This document shows positions 25,436-33,683 of a DNA stretch of 49,826 bases, one piece after another; the first letter of the stretch is position 1; every line of letters begins with the position of its first letter. The translations under genes and the position numbers were made by a program. Source of the stretch: Persephonella sp. (lineage in GTDB: Bacteria > Aquificota > Aquificia > Aquificales > Hydrogenothermaceae). The notes under the pieces were generated by a model. It was given only the letters and a program-made list of their open reading frames with translations, was not told where the DNA came from and made no database searches. The stretch is taken from the NCBI RefSeq assembly GCF_015487465.1, contig NZ_WFPS01000033.1:1-49826 (forward strand), given 5' to 3'.

Positions 25436-26806
25436 ATGTTTAGAGGAAAGGTCAGGCAGATCCATTTTATAGGTATTGGTGGATCAGGAATGAACGGAAT
25501 AGCTCAGGTTTTATTAAATCAGGGGTTTACCGTTACAGGTTCAGACCTGAAAGAATCACAGACTGTAATAAACCTTAAACAGATGGGGGCTAAGATATAC
25601 ATAGGACATGATCCTAAAAACATTGAAGGGGCAGATGTTGTGGTTTATTCATCTGCTGTCAAAGAGGATAACCCTGAACTCGTAAGAGCAAAAGAAAAAG
25701 GGATACCAACCATCCCAAGGGGTGAGATGCTTGCTGAACTGATGAGATTCAAATACGGCATAGCGATAGCAGGAAGTCACGGAAAAACAACCACAACATC
25801 TATGATCGGCTCTATTCTTGGAAGAACCGGTTATGATCCAACTGTTGTGATTGGGGGAAAGCTTGAAGCTTATGGAAGCAATGCAAGGCTTGGCTCAGGA
25901 GATTTTATAGTTACAGAGAGTGATGAAAGTGATGGATCATTCCTGAAACTAACCCCCACCATTGTTTCAATAAACAACATAGACATTGAACATTTAGGGT
26001 ATTACAGAAATTTAGATGATATAAAAAAGGCTTTTGTTGAGTTCGCAAACAAGGTTCCGTTCTATGGTGCCGTTGCACTAAATATTGATGATCCAAACAT
26101 AAAAGAAATTCTTCCTCAGATAGAAAAAAAAGTTATCCGGTTTGGTCTGTCAGAAGAAGCTGACATAAAAGCCCACGACCTTAAACTGATTGAAGGAAGA
26201 TACAGCTTTAAGGTGAATGATTTTGGACAGATACACCTTTCTATCCCGGGAAAACACAATGTTTACAATGCCCTATCGGCAATATCAATAGCTTACGAAC
26301 TGGGAGTGCCTTTCTGTGTTATAAAAGAAACCCTTGAAAGCTTTAAGAATGCAAACAGAAGGTTTGAGATAAAATACTCAGATGAGATTACCATAATTGA
26401 TGACTATGCCCACCACCCAACCGAAATAACAGCAACATTAAAAGCGACAAAAGAGATGTTTCCTGAGAGAAGAATAATAGCCGTTTTTCAGCCCCACAGA
26501 TTTTCAAGGGTTTTTTCCCTATACGACAGATTTGCCGAATCATTTGATATTCCAGATATCACCATAATAACAGAGATATACCCTGCCGGAGAACAGCCTA
26601 TAGAGAATGTTTCCGGTAAAAAGCTGTCAGATGATATCAGGAAAAAATCCGGAAAAACAGTTTATTATGCTGAGGACCTTGAAAAAGCCCTGAGCATAAT
26701 AAAAAACATTATAAAAAATGGAGATATAGTTCTTATTATGGGAGCAGGAAGTATAACAAAGCTTTCTGATAGTGTGGTTGAGATAATAAAGAACAAGAGG
26801 GGATAG
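25436..26806 (+). CDS. murC: UDP-N-acetylmuramate--L-alanine ligase
   Basis: First Mur ligase, adding L-alanine to UDP-MurNAc. The 456-aa protein starts with H-F-I-G-I-G-G-S-G-M-N-G (residues 10-21), the MurC nucleotide motif. Its ATP loop G-S-H-G-K-T-T is at 113-119, and D-D-Y-A-H-H-P-T and F-Q-P-H-R-F-S-R are typical of the C-terminal domains. It stands apart from the murD-ftsZ cluster and shares an operon with nicotinate phosphoribosyltransferase, which begins one base after its stop. Confidence 0.95.
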   Translation: MFRGKVRQIHFIGIGGSGMNGIAQVLLNQGFTVTGSDLKESQTVINLKQMGAKIYIGHDPKNIEGADVVVYSSAVKEDNPELVRAKEKGIPTIPRGEMLAELMRFKYGIAIAGSHGKTTTTSMIGSILGRTGYDPTVVIGGKLEAYGSNARLGSGDFIVTESDESDGSFLKLTPTIVSINNIDIEHLGYYRNLDDIKKAFVEFANKVPFYGAVALNIDDPNIKEILPQIEKKVIRFGLSEEADIKAHDLKLIEGRYSFKVNDFGQIHLSIPGKHNVYNALSAISIAYELGVPFCVIKETLESFKNANRRFEIKYSDEITIIDDYAHHPTEITATLKATKEMFPERRIIAVFQPHRFSRVFSLYDRFAESFDIPDITIITEIYPAGEQPIENVSGKKLSDDIRKKSGKTVYYAEDLEKALSIIKNIIKNGDIVLIMGAGSITKLSDSVVEIIKNKRG

Positions 26807-26807
26807 C

Positions 26808-28166
26808 ATGGTTTTTGGATTTGTAAACAAAGATAACATGTCTCTGCTGACAGATCTGTATGAGCTGACGATGGCTCAGGTTTACTTTAAAAAAGGAATG
26901 AACAAAACAGCAATATTTGATTTTTATACAAGACCTGTTGAAAATCGCTCGTATCTTTTAAATGTAGGTCTTGAACAGCTTGTTTATTACCTTCAGAATG
27001 TCAGATTTACACAGGAGGATATTGATTACCTCAGATCAACAGGATACTTTGAGGAAGAATTCCTTTCATATTTAAAAAACTTTAGATTTACAGGAAATCT
27101 TTATGCTGTTGAGGAAGGGGAGTTCATATTTCCAGATGAGCCTGTTGTTCAGATTGAGGCTCCGATGATAGAAGCACAGATAATAGAAACATTTCTTATA
27201 AACACACTCCAGCACCCAATTCTGGTGGCAACAAAAGCTATCAGGTGCTACTCTGTTGCAAAGGAAACCGTTCTGGTTGATTTTGGGCTTAGAAGAGCTC
27301 ACGGCACAGATGCAGGAATGAAAGCGGCGAGGGCTTCTTACATAGGAGGATTTGCAGGAACATCAAATGTTCTTGCAGGGAAAGAGTACGGAATAAAGAT
27401 ATTTGGAACAATGGCACACTCCTTTATTTTAGCCCATAAAGATGAGGTTCAGGCATTTAAAGACTTTACCCTCCAGTATCCAGAAAACTCTATTCTTCTT
27501 GTTGACACATACGACACGATAAAAGGTGTTTACAACGCTGTAAAAGCAATAAAAGAGCTCGGATTAAAACATTTTAAGGGAATAAGGCTTGACAGTGGAG
27601 ATCTTCTAAAGCTATCAGTAGAGGCAAGAAAAATACTTGATGCAGAAGGTTTCAAAGATGCGATTATAATTGCAAGCGGTGGAATTAATGAATACAAAAT
27701 AAAAGAGCTTTTAGATAAAGGTGCACCTATTGATGGTTGGGGAGTTGGGACAGAGCTTGTTGTTTCTGCTGATCTGCCTTATCTTGACTGTGCATACAAA
27801 CTTGTTGAGTATGATGCAAGACCTGTAATGAAATTTAGCTCAAAGAAAAAAACACTTCCCCACAAAAAGCAGATATACAGGATATATGAAGATGGGGTTT
27901 TCAAAAAAGATATAATTACAAAATTCGATGAAAAGGTAGAAAATGGCAGACCACTCCTAAAAGAGATAATACAAAATGGAGAACTGGTCTACAACCTGCC
28001 GACCATTGATGAGATAAGGCAAAAAGCCCTTGAAAACTTTAAAAATATTCCTGATGAGCTAAAAGATATAAATAAGACAGTTCACATAAAACCAGAAATA
28101 AGCAGATCAATACAGAAAACAATAAAGAAACTTGAGGAAAAATACCTCAAAGGGGCAAAAAAATGA
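26808..28166 (+). CDS. pncB: Nicotinate phosphoribosyltransferase
   Basis: NAD salvage enzyme converting nicotinate and PRPP to nicotinate mononucleotide. The 452-aa protein has L-T-D-L-Y-E-L-T-M-A-Q near the start, R-R-A-H-G-T-D-A-G-M-K-A-A-R near 165 and I-R-L-D-S-G-D-L near 260 (active-site region). G-V-G-T-E-L-V-V-S follows. The ATG at 26808 has GAGGGG before it; a second Met ten codons in is less likely. It overlaps the next gene by four bases (ATGA). Confidence 0.93.
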   Translation: MVFGFVNKDNMSLLTDLYELTMAQVYFKKGMNKTAIFDFYTRPVENRSYLLNVGLEQLVYYLQNVRFTQEDIDYLRSTGYFEEEFLSYLKNFRFTGNLYAVEEGEFIFPDEPVVQIEAPMIEAQIIETFLINTLQHPILVATKAIRCYSVAKETVLVDFGLRRAHGTDAGMKAARASYIGGFAGTSNVLAGKEYGIKIFGTMAHSFILAHKDEVQAFKDFTLQYPENSILLVDTYDTIKGVYNAVKAIKELGLKHFKGIRLDSGDLLKLSVEARKILDAEGFKDAIIIASGGINEYKIKELLDKGAPIDGWGVGTELVVSADLPYLDCAYKLVEYDARPVMKFSSKKKTLPHKKQIYRIYEDGVFKKDIITKFDEKVENGRPLLKEIIQNGELVYNLPTIDEIRQKALENFKNIPDELKDINKTVHIKPEISRSIQKTIKKLEEKYLKGAKK

Positions 28167-28990
28167 AAAAAATTCTGATAATATTTTTGATTTTTTTCGG
28201 GATTTCCCACAGCAAACCTATTGTATACACAACAGTCAAACCTATAGCTGACATCGTTTCTTACATAACAGGAGAAAAAACAGGCTATTTGATCCCCCCT
28301 AATGTTTCACCCCACATATATGAGTTTAGAACTTCAGATATGAAAAATGCATACAAAAGCGATCTTTTTATATACATCGGGGCAGGTGAACCTAAGCTAA
28401 CCGGTCTGATAGAATCTATTCCTAAAGAAAAAAAGATAAAAATAATTGATATTAAAGGTCTAAAACTGCTTAGAGAGGAAGATCACCATATCCACCCAGC
28501 ACTCTGGCTTGATCCTGACAATGCTGTAGTGATAGCAAAATATATAGAAACAAAACTTGAAAAGATAGATAAATCAAATTCTGAAAAATACAGAAAAAAT
28601 CTTGAAAACTTTATCAAAAAAGTTAACCAGATGAAAACCTACGGAATTAAAAAATTTTCAAATCTAAAAAACAAAAAATTCATATCCTACCATTATGCGT
28701 GGCCTTACTTCACAGAGGCTTTCGGGCTTGATTATGTTAGCGTTATAGAGATGGGACACGGTAGAGAACCGACACCAAAACATCTGATAAAGATAATAAA
28801 CCTTATAAAAAAATACAGAATAAGATCTATTTTTGCATCAGTCCAGTTTTACAATAGAAAGTATATATCCCTCTTAAAAAATCAGATCAACATAAATGTT
28901 GTATTTTTGGATCCTTTTGGTATAAAAGATGACTATTTAAGCATGATGAGGAATAATATTGACAGGATATATATAGGTTTGAGTCAGTAG
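28163..28990 (+). CDS. ZnuA-like metal-binding receptor (cluster A-I)
   Basis: 275-aa exported protein with a short signal peptide (K-I-L-I-I-F-L-I-F-F-G-I-S-H-S). Family features are Y-T-T-V-K-P-I-A-D-I, S-P-H-I-Y-E-F (first metal His, about 51), the short H-H-I-H-P-A-L-W-L-D-P, S-Y-H-Y-A-W-P-Y-F (another His) and F-L-D-P-F-G (likely acidic ligand). It probably delivers Zn or Mn to an ABC importer, but no permease or ATPase gene is nearby. The long His/Asp-rich loop of many ZnuA proteins is reduced to a few residues. It overlaps a convergent metal exporter by seven bases. Confidence 0.85.
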   Translation: MKKILIIFLIFFGISHSKPIVYTTVKPIADIVSYITGEKTGYLIPPNVSPHIYEFRTSDMKNAYKSDLFIYIGAGEPKLTGLIESIPKEKKIKIIDIKGLKLLREEDHHIHPALWLDPDNAVVIAKYIETKLEKIDKSNSEKYRKNLENFIKKVNQMKTYGIKKFSNLKNKKFISYHYAWPYFTEAFGLDYVSVIEMGHGREPTPKHLIKIINLIKKYRIRSIFASVQFYNRKYISLLKNQININVVFLDPFGIKDDYLSMMRNNIDRIYIGLSQ

Positions 28991-29868
28991 GTATAATCGC
29001 ATCTAAAACCTTTTACTTCAGGCTGTATGGTGATGTGATTAATCCCCTCTTTCCTTAAAGAACTTCTTATATCTTCAAGAATATCATCAAATATTTCAAG
29101 ATCTTTTTTTTCCTTAAAAACCACATGTGCAGAAAGATAAATATCTTTAGATGATAAAGCCCATATGTGAATATCGTGAACCTCAACAATCTCAGGGTGT
29201 TTTAGGATTTCCTGTTTAACCTTTTCAACACTTATTCCAGCAGGGACAGATTCCATCAGAATCATGTAGCTTTTTTTCAAAACAGGCAATGTTTCTTTAA
29301 AAATGTAAAGGCTGAACAAAATAGAAATAAGTGGATCAACCCAGTTCACCCCATAAAAGTATATAAACAGCCCACCTATTACAACTCCCAGAGATATTCC
29401 AGCATCGCTGAGAAGATGAAGATATGCTGCCCTTATGTTCAGATCTTCATGATCATGTCCATCATCACCGTGACTGTGAAAACCAAGAAGCCACGCAGAA
29501 AAAGAGTTTATTACAAAGGCTATCGCTCCCATAACGATCACATATATACTGTTTACCTCAACAGGTTCAAAAAATCTCTCAATACTTGTGATAATTATCA
29601 GAAAAACAGCCCCCATCAAAAAGGCAGAATTTATAAACCCTGCCATCACTTCAGATCTTAGGTAACCAAAGGTCATTCTTTCAGTAGGCTTTTTAGCCAT
29701 AAAAACAACGGCAACATAGGCTATTATCAAAGAAACAACATCCTGAAAGTTATGAACAGCATCTGTTATCAAAGCCATAGAGTGGGCATACAGACCAAAA
29801 AATATCTGGAGTATAACTATTGCCATATTAAGGAAAATAGCTATTCCAAGTTTCAGTTTGTTTTCCAT
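28984..29868 (-). CDS. Cation diffusion facilitator metal exporter
   Basis: 294-aa inner-membrane CDF protein, CzcD/ZitB-like, exchanging divalent metal for protons. Six hydrophobic segments fill residues 5-210. T-D-A-V-H-N-F-Q-D and H-L-L-S-D-A-G supply the membrane metal site, and a histidine-rich loop (H-S-H-G-D-D-G-H-D-H) sits between helices. A cytoplasmic domain with H-D-I-H-I-W-A-L and H-I-T-I-Q-P-E closes it. The ATG at 29868, with AAGGGAAG just before, is chosen; an upstream in-frame start at 29928 would add a non-homologous tail overlapping the promoter. Confidence 0.92.
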   Translation of the reverse strand: MENKLKLGIAIFLNMAIVILQIFFGLYAHSMALITDAVHNFQDVVSLIIAYVAVVFMAKKPTERMTFGYLRSEVMAGFINSAFLMGAVFLIIITSIERFFEPVEVNSIYVIVMGAIAFVINSFSAWLLGFHSHGDDGHDHEDLNIRAAYLHLLSDAGISLGVVIGGLFIYFYGVNWVDPLISILFSLYIFKETLPVLKKSYMILMESVPAGISVEKVKQEILKHPEIVEVHDIHIWALSSKDIYLSAHVVFKEKKDLEIFDDILEDIRSSLRKEGINHITIQPEVKGFRCDYTY

Positions 29869-29876
29869 AACTTCCC

Positions 29877-29904
29877 TTGATAAAAAGAAATTGATTATTA
29901 TAAT
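29877..29904 (+). promoter_or_regulatory. Promoter of rluD
   Basis: TTGATA (29877-29882), 16-base spacer and TATAAT (29899-29904). The start would be near 29911, giving a leader of about 23 bases. The -35 overlaps the ribosome site region of the divergent CDF gene. Confidence 0.6.
29897..29902 (-). promoter_or_regulatory. -10 element of the CDF exporter gene (minus strand)
   Basis: The palindrome ATTATAAT (29897-29904) reads TATAAT on both strands, so the divergent gene can use the same eight bases. The minus-strand -35 is poor. Confidence 0.4.
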
Positions 29905-29933
29905 GTGTTGAAAAAAGAATAATATCAAGGATT

Positions 29934-30881
29934 ATGGAAAGGGAAGAGCTTATTTTCAAAGCTGAAGAAAAAGGAATAAGGCTGGATCAGTTTCTTGCAA
30001 AGGCTTATCCGGAGTTTTCAAGATCATACTACCAGAAGCTGATAAAAGACGGGCTTGTTTATGTTGATGAAAAGCAGACAAAAAAACCTTCAGCAAAGCT
30101 GAAAGAAAATCAAAGTGTAAGACTTATCATACCTCCACCCCAAAGACTTGAGATAGAACCTGAAAATATTCCCATTGAGATACATTATGAAGATCAAGAG
30201 ATTGCTGTAATATACAAGCCCCCCGGAATGGTCGTTCACCCTTCTCCAGGACATACATCAGGAACACTGGTAAATGCACTTCTTTACCACTTTGAGAATG
30301 TATCACATTACGGTGGAAGAGAAAGGGCAGGTATTGTCCACAGGCTTGATAAGGATACAGCAGGTCTCATGGTAGTTGCAAAATCAGAATTTGCCCACAA
30401 AGAGCTTCAAAAACAGTTTCAGGAAAGAACTGTGGACAAAAGATATAAGGCAATCGTTGTTGGTATAGTCCAAAAGGATCACGGATTGATTGACTTGCCT
30501 ATTGGCAGATCTATTTACAACAGGCAAAAAATGGGAACAGTTTCAACAAACCTTAGAGATGCCCTGACAGAATATTGGACTGAAAAAAGGTGGGAAAATC
30601 ACAACCTGTCCCTTGTTGATATAAAACTCCACACAGGCAGAACACATCAGATAAGAGTTCATTTTTCACAGATAGGACATCCTCTATTAAACGACAGGAT
30701 TTACGGATTTAAAAAGTCTTCTCTTAGATCCGATATCTCAAGAAAGCTTTCCGAAGAAATGAACTTTCATGCCCTTGTTGCTTACAGGCTTTCTTTCACA
30801 CACCCAAGAACTGGGGAAAGACTGAACATACAACTCCCTAAACTACCAGAACCAATAGAAAGCTACCTTTCTATCCTTTGA
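29934..30881 (+). CDS. RluD-family rRNA pseudouridine synthase
   Basis: 315-aa protein with an S4 RNA-binding domain (about 15-65, starting G-I-R-L-D-Q-F-L-A-K) and an RluA-type catalytic domain with H-R-L-D-K-D-T at 136-142 (catalytic Asp139). L-H-T-G-R-T-H-Q-I-R-V-H follows. The S4-plus-catalytic layout fits RluD, which modifies helix 69 of 23S rRNA, but RluC-like sites cannot be excluded. AAGG precedes the ATG by three bases. Its 3' end overlaps the convergent methyltransferase by 19 bases. Confidence 0.9.
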   Translation: MEREELIFKAEEKGIRLDQFLAKAYPEFSRSYYQKLIKDGLVYVDEKQTKKPSAKLKENQSVRLIIPPPQRLEIEPENIPIEIHYEDQEIAVIYKPPGMVVHPSPGHTSGTLVNALLYHFENVSHYGGRERAGIVHRLDKDTAGLMVVAKSEFAHKELQKQFQERTVDKRYKAIVVGIVQKDHGLIDLPIGRSIYNRQKMGTVSTNLRDALTEYWTEKRWENHNLSLVDIKLHTGRTHQIRVHFSQIGHPLLNDRIYGFKKSSLRSDISRKLSEEMNFHALVAYRLSFTHPRTGERLNIQLPKLPEPIESYLSIL

Positions 30882-31498
30882 GCTTTAATAACGACAAATG
30901 ATCCTTCTCCGTATCCCTCTTTGACAGGTTGAACTTCTCTAATGTTTTCAGGCAGATAAAAAACTGTTTGAACAAAACTGAAATTTCCAAAACCTGTATT
31001 CTTCAACAAGGCAACAACTTCCTCTGTTGAGTAAAACTGTGCGTATCTGTAAAATGGGTTTTTTTCTTTATTTTTCTGGTAGAACCTTCCAAGAGGTGAG
31101 TTTTTGTCAATAAAACCTATTACTACATTTCCGCCTTTTTTTAATATTCTCCTTGTTTCCTCAAATGTTTTCTTAAGATCGTCAACAAAGCATATCGTTG
31201 TTACAAGAAGAACAAAATCAAATGATCTATTCTTAACTGGCAGATATTCTGCAGCAGCCCCGATAACATAGATGCCTTTTTGTTTTGAAATTTTTGCCAT
31301 TTTTAAAGATGGTTCAACACCAAATTTAATACCAAGAGGGAGAGAAAACCTGCCTGAGCCTACTCCGATCTCTATTCCTTTTCCAGAGGGAAGTAATTTT
31401 TTTACAGCCTCTACTTCGGAGATATATGTGTAATAATGGTTTTCAAACCACTGTTCATACCTCTGGGTAAACTGCTCAAAAGGTTTAATTTTTGCCAT
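30863..31498 (-). CDS. Class I SAM-dependent methyltransferase
   Basis: 211-aa protein with the SAM motif G-I-E-I-G-V-G-S-G-R-F (near 40-50), A-A-A-E-Y-L-P-V (acidic/adenine region) and F-D-F-V-L-L-V-T-T (motif IV). R-R-I-L-K-K-G-G follows. It is a Methyltransf_11-type small-molecule methyltransferase whose substrate cannot be read from sequence. Its start overlaps the DUF454 gene by 14 bases, making it the last gene of a three-gene minus-strand operon headed by ferredoxin:thioredoxin reductase. Confidence 0.82.
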   Translation of the reverse strand: MAKIKPFEQFTQRYEQWFENHYYTYISEVEAVKKLLPSGKGIEIGVGSGRFSLPLGIKFGVEPSLKMAKISKQKGIYVIGAAAEYLPVKNRSFDFVLLVTTICFVDDLKKTFEETRRILKKGGNVVIGFIDKNSPLGRFYQKNKEKNPFYRYAQFYSTEEVVALLKNTGFGNFSFVQTVFYLPENIREVQPVKEGYGEGSFVVIKAQRIER

Positions 31499-31742
31499 TT
31501 ATACCAACTGGATTTTTTCCGTGGACATACTTAATGAGAATATGGTTTATAAGCCTGTTTATCCCTGAGTTTTTTTTGCCGTTTTTAAACTTTTTCATGT
31601 ATTTTATAACTTTTTCTTTAGACAGAAAACCAAAGAAAAAGGCAGATATTATCAAAAATGGAACTCCCGGGATAACCGGGAGTATAATTCCCAATATCCC
31701 GATTAAGAGAAATAACAAGCCTAAAGCATACTTAAGTATCAT
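31485..31742 (-). CDS. DUF454-like small membrane protein (85 aa)
   Basis: Two hydrophobic segments (about 3-20 and 22-40) carry L-G-I-I-L-P-V-I-P-G-V-P-F-L-I-I, the glycine-proline turn typical of DUF454/YbaN-like inner-membrane proteins. A basic cytoplasmic tail follows. The start overlaps the upstream gene by four bases (ATGA) and its end overlaps the methyltransferase. Function unknown. Confidence 0.75.
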   Translation of the reverse strand: MILKYALGLLFLLIGILGIILPVIPGVPFLIISAFFFGFLSKEKVIKYMKKFKNGKKNSGINRLINHILIKYVHGKNPVGINGKN

Positions 31743-32224
31743 TTTTTCTTTGCCGTTTCTTCAGCAAATTTTCTAATTTCTTCGTCAGGTATGTCAAGGT
31801 TATGCTCCTCAACATACTCCTTAAGTGCTTCGTATATTTTTTCCGGTTTAGAAAGAGCTCTTCCTTCTTCAGGTGTTGGATCTTTCACCAGACCATATAT
31901 CTGCCTTCCTTCGTGCCACTCAGGAAGATATTCTGTGATTGGAAGTCCTTCCTCTGTTGTGAATAACAGGCAGTGGCAGTATTTAAAGATTTGCATCTCA
32001 TTACATGCACAGATCCATCTTCTTTTTTTGACTTCTTCCTGTTTGTCAGGGTAAAAATTACATGGACATAATGGTTTTCCAAGCTCATCAACATGGGCTG
32101 CAAGCCCATTGATAACAGCTTCTGCAGCTTCTTTATTTGGATTTACAACTGTTCCTGACCTTTTTGAAAATGTTTCAGCAAATTTTCTCATTTTTTCCAG
32201 AGTTTCAGGTTTAGCTTTTATCAT
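31739..32224 (-). CDS. Ferredoxin:thioredoxin reductase, catalytic subunit
   Basis: 161-aa iron-sulfur disulfide reductase. The cysteine pattern C-P-C (53-55), 16 residues, C-A-C (72-74), 8 residues, C-H-C (83-85) is exactly the FTR catalytic spacing: Cys53, 72, 74 and 83 should bind the [4Fe-4S] cluster and Cys55/Cys85 form the redox disulfide. The second motif is C-A-C instead of the usual C-P-C. A 60-residue C-terminal extension follows that chloroplast enzymes lack. It reduces a thioredoxin with electrons from ferredoxin, sensible in an organism running ferredoxin-linked carbon fixation. AGGAGG lies before the ATG at 32224; no variable subunit gene is nearby. Confidence 0.9.
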   Translation of the reverse strand: MIKAKPETLEKMRKFAETFSKRSGTVVNPNKEAAEAVINGLAAHVDELGKPLCPCNFYPDKQEEVKKRRWICACNEMQIFKYCHCLLFTTEEGLPITEYLPEWHEGRQIYGLVKDPTPEEGRALSKPEKIYEALKEYVEEHNLDIPDEEIRKFAEETAKKK

Positions 32225-32335
32225 CAATCTCCTCCTTTTTTTCTGCTGTCTATCTAATTATAAGATATTTCTTTTCTCCACAAAAAAGAAAGATTTAAAT
32301 CATAAAACTACCGGCTGGGGCAGAACATAATGAGA

Positions 32336-32490
32336 TCAATAATACTCTTTCAGATAGTCTGGAAGCAGATCTTTAGGATATGTTCTGTTTGCTATTTTGT
32401 GTAGATACCACCACCATTTTTTAAGGGGCTGAGTATTATCATCTTGAACGGCAGGATCTATTTTATTAATTAGCTCATTAAGAAATTTTT
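32336..32490 (-). pseudogene. Remnant of the 3' end of an unknown gene
   Basis: An open, protein-like frame runs F-L-N-E-L-I-N-K-I-D-P-A-V-Q, then Q-P-L-K-K-W-W-W-Y-L-H-K-I and D-Y-L-K-E-Y-Y to a TGA at 32338-32336. It has no usable start codon and an in-frame TAA just upstream, so only the C-terminal end of a former gene seems to remain. The tryptophan and tyrosine content makes chance less likely. I do not recognise the family. Confidence 0.35.
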
Positions 32491-32513
32491 TGTTTTATTT
32501 TGGATTATGCCCC

Positions 32514-32522
32514 TGATATAAT
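32514..32522 (+). promoter_or_regulatory. Extended -10 promoter of the 80-aa gene and folD
   Basis: TGATATAAT, the same TG-N-TATAAT extended -10 as before aclB. The -35 is weak. Transcription would begin near 32529, 19 bases before the ATG. Confidence 0.5.
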
Positions 32523-32547
32523 AATTTGATATAAACACTGGAGAAAT

Positions 32548-32790
32548 ATGTTGAGCAAAAATATTAAGGTTGATCTTGAGGTGGTAATCACTTCAGACTC
32601 TTTATACACAACAGATCTGATATTAGACAAAGAAATCATTTTAGAAGATTATAATGTATTTGTTACCGTTAATAGAGCTCCGTTTTATAAAGCGAAGATA
32701 AAAAAAGAAGATAATCTTCTCCTTTGTAAAATCACCTCAATTCTTGAACCTGAAGAATCAGTTAAAATTAAAGAAAAATACTTGATATAG
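32548..32790 (+). CDS. Hypothetical protein, 80 aa
   Basis: Small protein with beta-strand-like runs (V-D-L-E-V-V-I-T-S, Y-N-V-F-V-T-V-N-R, L-L-L-C-K-I-T-S-I-L) and no signal peptide or membrane helix. GGAG precedes the ATG by six bases, a promoter lies at 32514, and folD follows eight bases after the stop, so it is likely expressed. I do not recognise the family. Confidence 0.6.
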   Translation: MLSKNIKVDLEVVITSDSLYTTDLILDKEIILEDYNVFVTVNRAPFYKAKIKKEDNLLLCKITSILEPEESVKIKEKYLI

Positions 32791-32798
32791 GAGAGAAG

Positions 32799-33683
32799 AT
32801 GGCATTAATACTTGATGGGAAAGCTTTAGCAAAAAAAATAAGGGAAGAACTGAAAAAAGAGATAGATGAATACCTGAGCAGAGGAATGAGAAATCCTAAT
32901 CTTGTTGTTATTCTTGTTGGAGAAGATCCTGCAAGTCAGGTTTATGTAGAAAATAAAAGAAAAGCATGTAAAGATGTTGGGATTAACTCTATGGTTTTTA
33001 AACTGCCTGAAAATACAACTCAGGTTGAACTTCTTGACCTGATCGGAAAGTTTAACGGTGATGATGATATAGACGGTATCCTTGTTCAGCTTCCACTTCC
33101 ATCTCATATAAACACACAGGAGATCATTGAGGCGATAAATCCCCACAAAGATGTTGATGGATTTCACCCTGAGAATGTTGGTAAATTAGCGACAGGAAAA
33201 AGCGACGGTATTATACCCTGCACTCCTCTGGGTATCTGGATAATGTTGAAACACTACAAAATCCCAACATTCAAAAAAGATGTTGTTATTGTTGGTGCAA
33301 GCAATATTGTAGGAAAGCCTATGGGTCTGCTATTTTTAAAAAATGAAGAAGCCCCTGTTTCTATATGTCATATTAACACTAAGGATCTTTCTTTTTACAC
33401 AAAAAGGGCTGAAATTCTTATAGTTGCAGTTGGAAAACCAAATCTGATAACACCAGACATGGTAAAAGATGGGGCTGTAGTTGTTGATGTTGGTATAAAT
33501 AGACTTGAAAATGGAAAGCTTGTGGGGGATACAGATTTTGAAGGATTAAAAGAAAAAGTATATGCTATCACTCCTGTTCCCGGAGGAGTAGGTCCTATGA
33601 CCGTTGCCTCTCTGCTTTTAAATACAGTCAGTATATACAGGAAAAAACACGGTTTTGCCCCACACCCCCTTACAGAGGTTTGA
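32799..33683 (+). CDS. folD: Methylenetetrahydrofolate dehydrogenase/cyclohydrolase
   Basis: Bifunctional cytoplasmic enzyme of one-carbon metabolism, 294 aa. V-G-E-D-P-A-S-Q-V-Y-V-x-N-K (with the active-site Tyr and Lys), D-G-I-L-V-Q-L-P-L-P and V-D-G-F-H-P-E-N-V-G-K are all present. G-A-S-N-I-V-G-K-P (nucleotide loop; usually G-R-S) and P-V-P-G-G-V-G-P-M-T near the end also fit. ATAGGAGAG precedes the ATG. Its 3' end overlaps the convergent DUF502 gene by 14 bases. Confidence 0.96.
   Translation: MALILDGKALAKKIREELKKEIDEYLSRGMRNPNLVVILVGEDPASQVYVENKRKACKDVGINSMVFKLPENTTQVELLDLIGKFNGDDDIDGILVQLPLPSHINTQEIIEAINPHKDVDGFHPENVGKLATGKSDGIIPCTPLGIWIMLKHYKIPTFKKDVVIVGASNIVGKPMGLLFLKNEEAPVSICHINTKDLSFYTKRAEILIVAVGKPNLITPDMVKDGAVVVDVGINRLENGKLVGDTDFEGLKEKVYAITPVPGGVGPMTVASLLLNTVSIYRKKHGFAPHPLTEV

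Larger units (their letters stand above)
32228..32547. other. Intergenic region holding a gene remnant and a promoter
   Basis: This 320-base gap carries the leader of the FTR gene (minus strand), a truncated minus-strand coding remnant (32336-32490) and an extended -10 for the next plus-strand gene. I see no RNA gene. Confidence 0.6.

Noticed and set aside
29869-29928. Upstream start of the CDF exporter
   Set aside because: The added 20 residues are not family-like and cover the divergent promoter; the ATG at 29868 has AAGGGAAG before it.
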